Part shown: in pieces, positions 1 to 8,093 of the stretch
How the letters are laid out: each line of letters begins with the position of its first letter
Position numbering within the stretch: position 1 is the stretch's first letter
Origin: DYFT01 sp041695085
Lineage (GTDB): Bacteria > Bacteroidota > Ignavibacteria > UBA10030
Direction of reading: 5' to 3'
DNA length: 64,000 nucleotides
Assembly: GCA_041695085.1 (NCBI GenBank)
Contig: JBGFRO010000006.1
Span: 124,001-188,000 of the forward strand
Notes under the pieces: generated by a model
Database searches by the model: none
Told to the model about the DNA's origin: nothing
Seen by the model: the letters and a program-made list of their open reading frames with translations, nothing else
Made by a program: the position numbers and the translations under genes

Positions 1-456
1 CCCACCAGCGGGGTCGATCCCGTTATGCGTCGGAGGTTCTGGGAATTGATCAACGACTTGAGCGCCGAGGGGGTGACGGTGCTGGTCACGACACACTTCC
101 TGGAGGAAGCAGAATACTGCAATGATATCATCTTCATCAACGCGGGAAAGATCATTGCGAGCGGCAGTCCAAAGCAGTTAAAAGAGAATTATCTGAAAAC
201 CCCCATTCTGGAGATCCAATGTTCAAATGTCATCGAAGCAATGTCACTCATCGAAGGGCAAGCGTGGGCGGTGGAGACTTCAGTCTTTGGCACAAAACTC
301 CACGTCAGTGTCGTTGATCAAGCGGCAGCCCGCATGGCCATTACCGCATTACTGCATCAACACGGTATCTCACTCACCGCCATCGATCGTATTACCCCAT
401 CGCTCGAGGATGTGTTCATTTATCTCCTCGATCAGGAAATGAAGAAGGCGGCGTAG
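1..456 (+). CDS. ABC exporter ATP-binding protein, C-terminal part only
   Basis: The reading frame is open from base 1, so the gene starts upstream of the window and only its last 151 codons are seen. The fragment opens in the D-loop (SGVDP), and the switch-region histidine follows in TTHFLEEAEYC at about residue 32 of the fragment. The Walker A, signature and Walker B motifs lie outside. The remaining part is the usual C-terminal extension of DrrA/CcmA/YbhF-type exporter ATPases. It is 3 bp from the first of two permease genes, so it very probably powers that complex at the cytoplasmic face. The substrate cannot be told from sequence. A periplasmic adaptor (HlyD type) is often encoded upstream in such operons, but that lies outside the window. 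Confidence 0.9.
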   Translation, partial: PTSGVDPVMRRRFWELINDLSAEGVTVLVTTHFLEEAEYCNDIIFINAGKIIASGSPKQLKENYLKTPILEIQCSNVIEAMSLIEGQAWAVETSVFGTKLHVSVVDQAAARMAITALLHQHGISLTAIDRITPSLEDVFIYLLDQEMKKAA

Positions 457-459
457 AAG

Positions 460-1587
460 ATGTTCTCGCGGCTGGCTCCACTCATCAAAAAAGAAGTGCG
501 ACAGATCCTTCGCGACAAGCGGGTGTTGGTGATCCTGACACTTGTGCCAGCGATCATGTTGCTCATCAATGGATTTGCCCTCAATCTCGATGTCCGGAAC
601 ATCCGGCTGGCGATTGTGGATCAGGATCGGAGTTCGTTCAGCCGACAATTCGTGAACAGCTTCATCACTTCCGGTTATTTCGAATTGCGGGCCGCACCGA
701 CGACGACGAAGGAAGCACAGGAACTTCTCGATGCAGGAGCGATCACTGTTGTACTCGTTATTCCAGCAGGGTTCGGCTCGGATGTGCTCGCCGATGAGTC
801 CGCAAAGATTCAGGTGCTTGTGGATGGGATGGATTCGAATTCCGCAACAACGATCATCGGTTACGTCCAGGTGATTACGCTCCAATACTCACAGAAGATT
901 TTGATGGAGCAATTTGCACGAATGGGGATGGAAGCATACGTTCCTGTCCGATTGGAAGCCCGGATGTGGTACAATCCCGAACTGCGAAGCGCGAAATTTC
1001 TGGTGCCGGGGCTTATCGGTTTTATTCTCGCCATCACTGCCGTGATCGCGACCTCCCTTTCGATCGTTCGGGAAAAAGAGCGGAACACGATTGAGCAGAT
1101 CTCCGTTGCGCCCATCAAGCCGATGGAATTGATCGTAGGGAAAATGACACCCTACGTCTTTATTTCGTTGATCGCCGCGGCTCTTGTGATCGTGGCGGCA
1201 TATGTCCTGTTCGATGTCGAAGTCAAAGGGAGCCTCCTTCATTTGTTTGGAGCGACGCTGCTTTTCATTATCGCGGCGTTGGGCATCGGCCTCTTCGTCT
1301 CGACGATCGCCGATAGTCAACAAGTCGCCTTCCAAATCGCCTCGGTTGTTTCTATGCTGCCGACGGTCATTCTCTCCGGATTTCTCTTTCCCATCCGGAG
1401 CATGCCGTGGTGGCTGCAGGTGCTCTCCAACATCACTCCGGCAAAATTCTATCTCGTTATACTCCGGGGTATTGTGTTGAAAGGAGTGGGACTTGAGGCA
1501 TTCTGGGATCAGGTGTTGTATCTGATCCTCTATGCAACCGTATTGCTTTCCATCAGCGCTCTGCGCTTCAAAAGAAGCTTGGGGTAA
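460..1587 (+). CDS. ABC-2 type exporter permease (YbhS/YhhJ-like)
   Basis: 375 residues. An N-terminal cytoplasmic stretch KKEVRQILRDKR leads into the first membrane helix (about residues 23-42). A large extracytoplasmic domain (about 45-175) follows, with the family pattern of DxDxSxxSR near 55 and a Gly/Ile-rich strand region. Five more hydrophobic helices fill 180-372. The segment REKERNTIEQ between helices 2 and 3 is the coupling motif typical of ABC2_membrane_3 proteins. The order ATPase-permease-permease matches the E. coli YbhFSR and YhiI/RbbA/YhhJ drug or ion exporters. The next gene is a paralogue 6 bp downstream, so the two probably form a heterodimeric channel. Substrate unknown. 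Confidence 0.88.
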   Translation: MFSRLAPLIKKEVRQILRDKRVLVILTLVPAIMLLINGFALNLDVRNIRLAIVDQDRSSFSRQFVNSFITSGYFELRAAPTTTKEAQELLDAGAITVVLVIPAGFGSDVLADESAKIQVLVDGMDSNSATTIIGYVQVITLQYSQKILMEQFARMGMEAYVPVRLEARMWYNPELRSAKFLVPGLIGFILAITAVIATSLSIVREKERNTIEQISVAPIKPMELIVGKMTPYVFISLIAAALVIVAAYVLFDVEVKGSLLHLFGATLLFIIAALGIGLFVSTIADSQQVAFQIASVVSMLPTVILSGFLFPIRSMPWWLQVLSNITPAKFYLVILRGIVLKGVGLEAFWDQVLYLILYATVLLSISALRFKRSLG

Positions 1588-1593
1588 ACGAAG

Positions 1594-2718
1594 ATGAAAC
1601 TGCATCGGATCCTTGCGCTCCTCAGGAAGGAGTTCGGACAGGTGGTGAAAGATAAAAAGATGTTGCCGATCATTTTCGTCGTGCCGGTGCTTCAACTCAT
1701 CCTTCTCGGCTTTGCCGCGTCACTCGACGTGAAGGACATCGTGCTTGTGGTGTGTGATTTGGATAAAAGCGTACAAAGTCGACAGCTCTTGGAACAGTTC
1801 ACCAACTCCGGTTACTTCACGATTGAGGAGAACACGAATCGCTACGGAGACGTTCAACAATTTCTCGACAATTACAAGGCTTCGGCTGCGATCGTCATTC
1901 CTACCGATTTTGGAAAACGCCTCCTGAGAAAGGAGCCTGCCAAGATTCAGATGTTGCTGGACGGTAGCGCAGGAAGCACCGCCGCGATCACCATGAGTTA
2001 TGCCAGTCAGATCGTGACAGGCTTCTCATCGCGGGTGTTGATTGAGCAAATGGGAAGTGTGAAGGTGAAGGGAGGTATTTCGGCTGAAGTTCGTGCCTGG
2101 TTTAACGCGGCGCTCAAACATCGGAACTTCATGGTTCCCGGTGTTCTCGTGCTGATCCTTCTGATGACCACCACCAATCTTACAGCGATGGCAATCGTGA
2201 AAGAGAAGGAAATCGGGACGCTGGAACAGATTATGGTAACGCCCATCCGTCCCTCGGAGTTGATCCTCGGGAAGCTTGTCCCCTTCGTTATTATCGGCTT
2301 TGTGAACGTCTCCCTTGTGCTTCTGGTTATGGTTCTCGGCTTCGGTATCCCGGTCAAGGGAAGTATGGTACTTCTGTTTGTTCTCACGGGGTTTTTTCTG
2401 TTGACGTCGTTGGGGATCGGTCTCTTCGTCTCCACCATCTCGCGTACGCAGCAGCAAGCGATGATGATGGCAATGCTCGGTATCTTGATGCCTATGATGT
2501 ATCTCTCCGGATTCGTTTTCCCCATCAATAACATGCCTCCCTTGCTTCAATTCGTCTCACTTGGCATTCCCATGCGGTACTATCTTGTCATCGCGCGCTC
2601 GGTCATCCTCAAAGGTGTCGGTCTTGAAACGCTCTGGCCCGAGGCGACAGTGCTCTTGATTATGGGTGGGCTCATCCTATTCGCGAGCGTAAGGAGATTC
2701 CGCAAGAAACTCGACTAA
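1594..2718 (+). CDS. ABC-2 type exporter permease (YbhR-like)
   Basis: 374 residues, same architecture as the preceding gene: an N-terminal LLRKEFGQVVKDKK motif before the first helix, an extracytoplasmic domain holding DLDKSVQSRQLLEQF, the coupling loop VKEKEIGTLEQI, and five C-terminal helices ending in FASVRRFRKKLD. It is the second half-transporter of the complex, the last gene of this operon, and 6 bp from its paralogue. The two permeases are clearly homologous in the loops (KEKE.xTxEQI, PI.P.ELI.GK..P) but diverged, which favours a heterodimer over a recent duplication. About 175 bp without a gene follow, holding the promoter of the cyclase. Confidence 0.88.
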   Translation: MKLHRILALLRKEFGQVVKDKKMLPIIFVVPVLQLILLGFAASLDVKDIVLVVCDLDKSVQSRQLLEQFTNSGYFTIEENTNRYGDVQQFLDNYKASAAIVIPTDFGKRLLRKEPAKIQMLLDGSAGSTAAITMSYASQIVTGFSSRVLIEQMGSVKVKGGISAEVRAWFNAALKHRNFMVPGVLVLILLMTTTNLTAMAIVKEKEIGTLEQIMVTPIRPSELILGKLVPFVIIGFVNVSLVLLVMVLGFGIPVKGSMVLLFVLTGFFLLTSLGIGLFVSTISRTQQQAMMMAMLGILMPMMYLSGFVFPINNMPPLLQFVSLGIPMRYYLVIARSVILKGVGLETLWPEATVLLIMGGLILFASVRRFRKKLD

Positions 2719-2792
2719 AGACACGCCGCGCGAAGACCGAGTCGGGTGTATCTTTCCCTTCTGCTCGGTGTTCTTCCTCGTAAAACCGTTAT

Positions 2793-2821
2793 TTGATTTT
2801 CAGACGAATTTCAGGTAAACT
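2793..2821 (+). promoter_or_regulatory. Candidate sigma70 promoter of the cyclase gene
   Basis: TTGATT (2793-2798), a 17-bp spacer, then TAAACT (2816-2821). The start would fall near 2828 and give a leader of about 68 nt. The spacing equals that of the other promoter candidates in the window. Prediction from sequence only. Confidence 0.45.
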
Positions 2822-2824
2822 GTT

Positions 2825-2852
2825 GTGCATTTCTCGCAAGGGAAGAATGCAC
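2825..2852 (+). repeat. Inverted repeat at the cyclase transcription start
   Basis: GTGCATT (2825-2831) and AATGCAC (2846-2852) form perfect 7-bp arms around a 14-nt centre, directly after the predicted -10 box. It could be a 5' leader hairpin or a protein-binding site over the start point. No regulator can be named. Confidence 0.3.
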
Positions 2853-2895
2853 TACTCCATCCGGATTCACTCCGATTCGACGCAGGGGATCACGT

Positions 2896-5112
2896 TTGCT
2901 ACGGTCTATCCAGACACGGCTTGAATACAAAATTCTTCTTCTCATCATCGCCGTTCTGATCGCCGGGTTTGGAACCTACGTTGTGCTGACGATTCAGCGT
3001 GAATCGAACGCGCTGCTGGAACACCATCAGCGACAAGTTCGCCTCTTCTCCGAAACCATCGTCAGTGGTATTCGCAATGTGATGCTGACCGGCAAGTCGC
3101 CGCTGACGAACGAATTCCTGAACGACGCCCGCCGTAACCTCACCCTCGGTTCACTCACAATCTATGATCGCTTCGGTCGCGAGGTCTTCTTGCGCGAAGG
3201 AGAGGGCGTGCGCTACAACGTGGACGATCCGCTCCTGCACGAGACGCTCAAAATGCAGCGTACGCTCTCGACAATGATGGAGACAGAACAACAAGAGATC
3301 TTCACGCGCTATGAACCGCTTTATAACCGCCCGGAATGCTGGAGATGCCACGAACAGGATCACAATGTGCGCGGTGTCCTTCAATTGGCGTTGGCTCCCA
3401 ACGCCCTCCAGGCGGCTGGAGACCGCGGGACGGCCCGGAAGATGGCTGCAGCCATGGGCACCGTGATCGCGACGGCGTTTCGAACGATCATGCTCGGCGG
3501 CCAGGGAGAGCAAATGGATACGCTTACCGCACATGCGCAGGAGATACCGTGGATTTCGCGGGTGCAGGTCTACAGCAAGGACGGCTATGTCGCTTTCGGC
3601 GAAGAGACGGATGATGACATCCCTGAGGATCGACTGCTGGAGCTTCTCCGAACGCATCAGGAAAGTTACCATTTTGAGGAAACCGGACGGAGACTGCGTC
3701 TTTTTATTCCCCTTCGAAATGAGGACCGATGCCAGGTGTGCCATGGCTCTCGATTCCCGATGCGGGGGATGATGGTCATCGATTTCAAAGCGGACTCGCT
3801 CAAGAAGTATGTTCAGGATCCCTCCAAGGTGTTTACGGCGGCGCTGCAGGCCACCACGTTTGAGGGGTTTCGCAGCATTATGTTAGTGGGACGTGCGAAT
3901 TCGGTCCGTTACTTTATCGATGAATTGCGCGCCATCCCCACGTTCAAGATGCTGCACGTCTACGATCGCGAAGGAAACGAGCGATTCTTGAATCCCCAGC
4001 CGCGCATGCGGCCCCAGCTCGCTTCCTTCAAGGACACAGAAGAGAACGTGCCGGTTGAGTTTTTCGAAACGGTGGAGGGTGAGGAGTATATGGTTCGCCT
4101 GACGCCGATTCCGAACGAGGTGCGTTGTTATACCTGCCATGGAAAGAACCATAAGCTTCGTGCCGTTGTTGAGGTATCGGCTTCCATGACGTCGATCAAT
4201 GCAGAAGTGAACGCGACCAAGAGGGCATCGGTCATTGCCGGTGTTGTGACGCTGCTTCTCGTGTGGTTCGTTATCCGGCTCTTTATGAAGACGGTCGTCG
4301 TCGAGCCGGTCAAGGTGATCGAAGGAGTTGCCTCAAAAGTGGGGCAGGGCGATTTCACGGTGCAAGCGCGCATCGACTCGCGTGACGAAATCGGCACGCT
4401 GGCACAACGCATCAACGAGATGATTCGAGGGCTGCGGGAGCGTTTTCATCTGGAGAAGTTTGTCTCGCGCGCCGCGGTTGATGCAGTCCGACTTGCGAAC
4501 GGTGAAGCATTGAAACTGGGAGGTGAGCGGAAGCGGGCGACGGTTTTCTTTTCCGACATCCGCGGCTTCACGTCGTTCTCGGAAAAGGTGGAGCCGGAGC
4601 GCGTTGTGTCGATGCTCAACGGCATTCTTGCTTTGCAAGCGGCCATCGTCAAGCGACACGGCGGGGACATCGACAAGTATGTCGGTGATGAACTGGTCGC
4701 TGTGTTTCTTGGTGAGAAGATGGAGGAGCGAGCTCTCCGGGCGGCAATTGAGATCCAACAAGCACTTCTCAGTTCGCCGCAGCTCACGCAAGAAGGGGTG
4801 ATCGGTATTGGAATCGGGATCAACACCGGAGAGATGGTGATGGGCGCGATGGGGAGTCCGGATCGCATGGACTACACGGTCATTGGAGATAATGTGAATC
4901 TCGGGGCGCGTCTCTGTAGCGCTGCCAAGCCGGGGCAAATCTTGATTTCAGAATCAACGGCCAGAGACGTAGCGGCGATGGCAGAGTTCACTCTTCAAGC
5001 CCTTGAACCGATGATCGTTAAGGGGAAGGAAAATCCCATTTCCGTCTACGAAGTCGATTGGCGGAGGGCGATGACGAGCATGGCGACGTCATACATTTCT
5101 CAGGACGAATGA
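2896..5112 (+). CDS. Membrane adenylate cyclase with three periplasmic haem-c modules
   Basis: 738 residues. The start is TTG at 2896, with AGGGGAT about 6 bases upstream; the nearby ATG at 2847 is out of frame. A membrane helix (about 11-31) is followed by a periplasmic region with three CxxCH motifs, CWRCH (148-152), CQVCH (279-283) and CYTCH (411-415), spaced 131 and 132 residues apart. Each ends a similar module beginning with an (F)R.(I)ML helix and a V.VY...G strand. A second helix (446-464), HAMP (about 466-518) and a class III cyclase domain (about 545-733) follow. Metal aspartates are in FFSDIRGF (D554) and YVGDEL (D598). Lys594 and the Asp of DYTVIGDNVNLGARL are the residues that select ATP, so cAMP is the expected product. 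The haem-c part most likely senses redox state, NO or CO. The phosphatase gene lies 19 bp downstream. Confidence 0.9.
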   Translation: MLRSIQTRLEYKILLLIIAVLIAGFGTYVVLTIQRESNALLEHHQRQVRLFSETIVSGIRNVMLTGKSPLTNEFLNDARRNLTLGSLTIYDRFGREVFLREGEGVRYNVDDPLLHETLKMQRTLSTMMETEQQEIFTRYEPLYNRPECWRCHEQDHNVRGVLQLALAPNALQAAGDRGTARKMAAAMGTVIATAFRTIMLGGQGEQMDTLTAHAQEIPWISRVQVYSKDGYVAFGEETDDDIPEDRLLELLRTHQESYHFEETGRRLRLFIPLRNEDRCQVCHGSRFPMRGMMVIDFKADSLKKYVQDPSKVFTAALQATTFEGFRSIMLVGRANSVRYFIDELRAIPTFKMLHVYDREGNERFLNPQPRMRPQLASFKDTEENVPVEFFETVEGEEYMVRLTPIPNEVRCYTCHGKNHKLRAVVEVSASMTSINAEVNATKRASVIAGVVTLLLVWFVIRLFMKTVVVEPVKVIEGVASKVGQGDFTVQARIDSRDEIGTLAQRINEMIRGLRERFHLEKFVSRAAVDAVRLANGEALKLGGERKRATVFFSDIRGFTSFSEKVEPERVVSMLNGILALQAAIVKRHGGDIDKYVGDELVAVFLGEKMEERALRAAIEIQQALLSSPQLTQEGVIGIGIGINTGEMVMGAMGSPDRMDYTVIGDNVNLGARLCSAAKPGQILISESTARDVAAMAEFTLQALEPMIVKGKENPISVYEVDWRRAMTSMATSYISQDE

Positions 5113-5131
5113 CTCTGGTTTCCATTTTCTT

Positions 5132-6367
5132 ATGATGACCCAGCGGCGGTTGTACCGGACGATTGAGAGTTTCGCGTCAGCTCATTTCAAAACGGATAAA
5201 GAACTTCTCAAACATGTTGTCAATGAAATTGTCAAAGACGAGAACATCGACATCAAAGGTGGAAGGATTTGGCAATATGATCCGGCGACGGCTTCCTACC
5301 GTTTGATTCACCAGATCGGCGCTATACAGCGTCTGGAGCCGGGATATCGGATTGCAGTCGATGACTATCCGACCTTTCTTCGCCTTGCCGAGCATCGGTC
5401 CATCATCGCCAATGAGACGGATCGCTATTTACGAAAGCAGGGGATCATCAAGTATTCTGCAACCGGTGTCGGTGAGAGGATTCCGTACAAGAAAGGATTC
5501 GTGTATCAATACGTCCTGGCGTTTAATTCGGACTCGTTCAACGAATCGCTGATTTCCGATTTGAACATCATCAGCCTTGCCGTCTCTTCTCTTTTGAAAG
5601 GGAGGAAGGTTGAAGAGAAAGCGACGCTGTTGGAGCGGGATCTCGACAAAGCGCGCGAGATTCAACAAAGTATCCTTCCTCAGCACGCATTGAAGTTCCA
5701 TCACTACGAGCTGTACGGTGTGTCGATACCTGACCGTGTTGTAGGGGGAGATTTCTTCGACTATATGTTTGCGGATGAGGAATCCGACCGTTTGAGTGTT
5801 GTGATCGGCGACGCGGCGAGCAAAGGATTTCGTGCTGCAGCACAGGCGCTGTACGTTGTGGGAGCGCTCCGGATGGGAATCTCATACCACAGCAAAATCT
5901 CCATGTTGATGTCGCGCTTGAACAAGCTGGTGAATAAGACGTTCTCGGAGGAGCAGTTTGTCTCGATGTTCTATGCCGAGCTCTCCGACGATTCCAACGG
6001 GCTGATGCTGTATGCCAACGCCGGGCATAACAGTCCGGTCATTTACCGCGCCCAAGAGCGACGCTCGGAAATCCTCAATCCCACCGGTCAAATTCTCGGC
6101 CCATTTCCGGAGCTCACCTATCGCGTGGAGAACACGCTCATTCGCAAAGAGGATGTGGTCGTGATGTACACCGACGGTATCAGCGAAGCGCGTGCCGCCG
6201 ATTACTCGGTGTACGGTGAAAAAAGGCTTGCAGAGAAGTTAGAAGAGTTGCATCTTCTGAGCGCGGAGAAAATTTGCCGCCACCTCCTCGACGATGTGAT
6301 TCACTTTGCCTCCGGCGGAGAAGATGGCGATGACAAAACGATTGTCGTGATCAAACGCATCAACTGA
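5132..6367 (+). CDS. PP2C/SpoIIE-type serine phosphatase with N-terminal GAF-like sensor
   Basis: 411 residues. Residues 1-160 look like a GAF-type sensor fold. A helical linker LERDLDKAREIQQSILPQ (about 165-185), the hallmark of RsbU-like enzymes, leads into the phosphatase domain (about 190-411). Metal ligands are visible in GGDFFDY, GDAASKG and YTDGISEAR, along with NAGHNSPVIY. The usual GDVSGKG is GDAASKG here, but the metal aspartate is kept. The expected role is dephosphorylation of an anti-sigma-factor antagonist (STAS) or similar target. No kinase or STAS partner is encoded nearby. The gene is 19 bp after the cyclase, so the two are probably co-transcribed. No clear Shine-Dalgarno precedes the ATG ATG start, which suggests coupling. 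Confidence 0.87.
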   Translation: MMTQRRLYRTIESFASAHFKTDKELLKHVVNEIVKDENIDIKGGRIWQYDPATASYRLIHQIGAIQRLEPGYRIAVDDYPTFLRLAEHRSIIANETDRYLRKQGIIKYSATGVGERIPYKKGFVYQYVLAFNSDSFNESLISDLNIISLAVSSLLKGRKVEEKATLLERDLDKAREIQQSILPQHALKFHHYELYGVSIPDRVVGGDFFDYMFADEESDRLSVVIGDAASKGFRAAAQALYVVGALRMGISYHSKISMLMSRLNKLVNKTFSEEQFVSMFYAELSDDSNGLMLYANAGHNSPVIYRAQERRSEILNPTGQILGPFPELTYRVENTLIRKEDVVVMYTDGISEARAADYSVYGEKRLAEKLEELHLLSAEKICRHLLDDVIHFASGGEDGDDKTIVVIKRIN

Positions 6368-6395
6368 AGTTCGATTCTGCCGCAAGGAGCTACGT

Positions 6396-8030
6396 ATGAC
6401 CGAACAAAAAAAGATCGGGGTCGTTACCGGCGTCACCAGCGGGACGTTGACAGCCGTGTTAGATCCCGGGATTACTTCGCTTGCCCGCGAAATCAACGGC
6501 AAGGTTTACTTCATTGGTCAGATCGGCACCTACGTCCTCGTGCCGGTGGGGAAGTTGATCATTGTCGCAATGGTGTCCGAATTCAAGCGGGTCGATTTTT
6601 CCGAAAACGGCAAGCTGACGCAACGCGGCATCATGGAGCTGAACCTCGTCGGCACCGTGAAGGCAGGCCGGTACGAACGCGGCGTCTCGGTTATTCCACC
6701 GGTCGACTCGCCCGTCTTCATTGCCGAAGATGCGGACCTGACGGCGGTGTTTTCTATCTTCCGGAAGTATGGCTTCTCGATCGGGCAGCTCTCTCTCTTT
6801 GAAAAAGAGCGGGCATATCTGGATCCAAACAAGTTCTTCGGAAAGCATCTCGCAGTGTTGGGATCGAGCGGTGCGGGGAAATCGTGTACCGTTTCGTCCT
6901 TGCTGCAGAAGGTGGCCAACTTCCCCGACACGAACATCATCATCCTCGATATTCACAACGAGTACCAAAACGCGTTCCCCGACAGCTCCAAGTACCTGAA
7001 CATCGCAGAATTGGAGTTGCCCTACTGGCTGATGAATCTCGCCGAACTGCAGGAGACCTTTATCGACGAGCGCGATGAAAATGCATCGAGCCAGCTGACG
7101 GTGTTCAAAGACCTGATCGTCCAGTCGAAAAAAGGGAAGAATCCGCAGTTGGCCGATGTGATAACTGTCGACACCCCCGTTTACTTCGACCTCTCGGAAG
7201 TACGGGCAAAGATGCAGTATTTGGATACCGAGAAAATCTCGGGCATCGGCTCTGGAGGTACAAAGGAGGGACCGTTCTACGGGAAGTTTTCCCGTTTCCT
7301 TGTCCGACTCGACAGCAGATTGAACGACCCGCGATACGCCTTTATGTTCAAGCCGAAACAATACACGCAGTCAGCGTCGTTCAACGACCTCCTCTCACAG
7401 ATTTTCGGTTCGGAGGGAAGTGCACAAGTGACGATCATGGACATGAGCGGCATTCCGTTCGATATTGTGAACACGATCGTTTCGTTGATCGCTCGCCTGG
7501 CATTCGATTTCAATTTCTGGAATCCGAACAGAAAAGAATTCCCCATCCTGCTTGTTTTCGAGGAGGCGCACAATTATCTGCCAAGCAGCGGCAGCAACAC
7601 GGGGACGAGCGCAGCGCGCCGGACGGTGGAACGAATCGCCAAGGAGGGACGAAAGTACGGCGTGAGTTGTATGATTGTCAGTCAGCGCCCGGCTGAGGTG
7701 TCGGAGACAATTCTGTCGCAGTGCAACAATTTCGTCATCTTGCGACTTACCAATCCCGTCGACCAAAACTACGTCCGCCGCTTGATGTCCGATACGTTTG
7801 CCGGACTGATCGATACGCTTCCATCGTTGCGGCAAGGAGAAGCGCTCGTGATCGGCGAGGCGATCCCGATGCCGCTCCGGGTACAGATCGACTTTCCAAA
7901 TCCCGAACCAAACAGCTCCGACATCAAGTTTTACGATAAGTGGAAGCAGAGCGACGCAAAAACCGACATCACCGAGGTGGTGGACAAGTGGTGGAAGCAG
8001 GAACGCACGTCGCACCACGTGGAGCAATAG
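6396..8030 (+). CDS. herA: HerA-like hexameric ATPase (HAS barrel plus DUF87)
   Basis: 544 residues, strong AAGGAG before the ATG. An N-terminal beta-barrel (HAS-like, about 1-115) precedes the RecA/FtsK-type motor. Walker A is GSSGAGKS (156-163) and Walker B is ILLVFEEAHN (glutamates about 389-390), followed by the YGVSCMIVSQRPAEV sensor strand. HerA forms hexamers that pump DNA, usually with the nuclease NurA in end resection, or with SIR2 or other effectors in phage defence. No nuclease gene is adjacent here: upstream is the phosphatase and downstream msrP. It may be an unlinked housekeeping copy, and its partner cannot be named. Confidence 0.88.
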   Translation: MTEQKKIGVVTGVTSGTLTAVLDPGITSLAREINGKVYFIGQIGTYVLVPVGKLIIVAMVSEFKRVDFSENGKLTQRGIMELNLVGTVKAGRYERGVSVIPPVDSPVFIAEDADLTAVFSIFRKYGFSIGQLSLFEKERAYLDPNKFFGKHLAVLGSSGAGKSCTVSSLLQKVANFPDTNIIILDIHNEYQNAFPDSSKYLNIAELELPYWLMNLAELQETFIDERDENASSQLTVFKDLIVQSKKGKNPQLADVITVDTPVYFDLSEVRAKMQYLDTEKISGIGSGGTKEGPFYGKFSRFLVRLDSRLNDPRYAFMFKPKQYTQSASFNDLLSQIFGSEGSAQVTIMDMSGIPFDIVNTIVSLIARLAFDFNFWNPNRKEFPILLVFEEAHNYLPSSGSNTGTSAARRTVERIAKEGRKYGVSCMIVSQRPAEVSETILSQCNNFVILRLTNPVDQNYVRRLMSDTFAGLIDTLPSLRQGEALVIGEAIPMPLRVQIDFPNPEPNSSDIKFYDKWKQSDAKTDITEVVDKWWKQERTSHHVEQ

Positions 8031-8044
8031 CCGCGACCGCGGCT
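8029..8044. repeat. Perfect inverted repeat between herA and msrP
   Basis: AGCCGCG-AC-CGCGGCT, 7-bp arms with a 2-bp centre, overlapping the herA stop codon. There is no T-run after it, so it is not a standard terminator. It could be an operator in front of msrPQ. Confidence 0.3.
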
Positions 8045-8093
8045 GAAGCTGTGCCGACGCTCTGAGCGACACTTCGGATGCAAGGAGGGGACT

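Noticed and set aside
2567..2580. TGGCAT-N5-ATGC as a sigma-54 promoter
   Set aside because: It lies inside the permease gene, deviates from TGGCAC-N5-TTGC, and no bacterial enhancer-binding protein or suitable gene follows.
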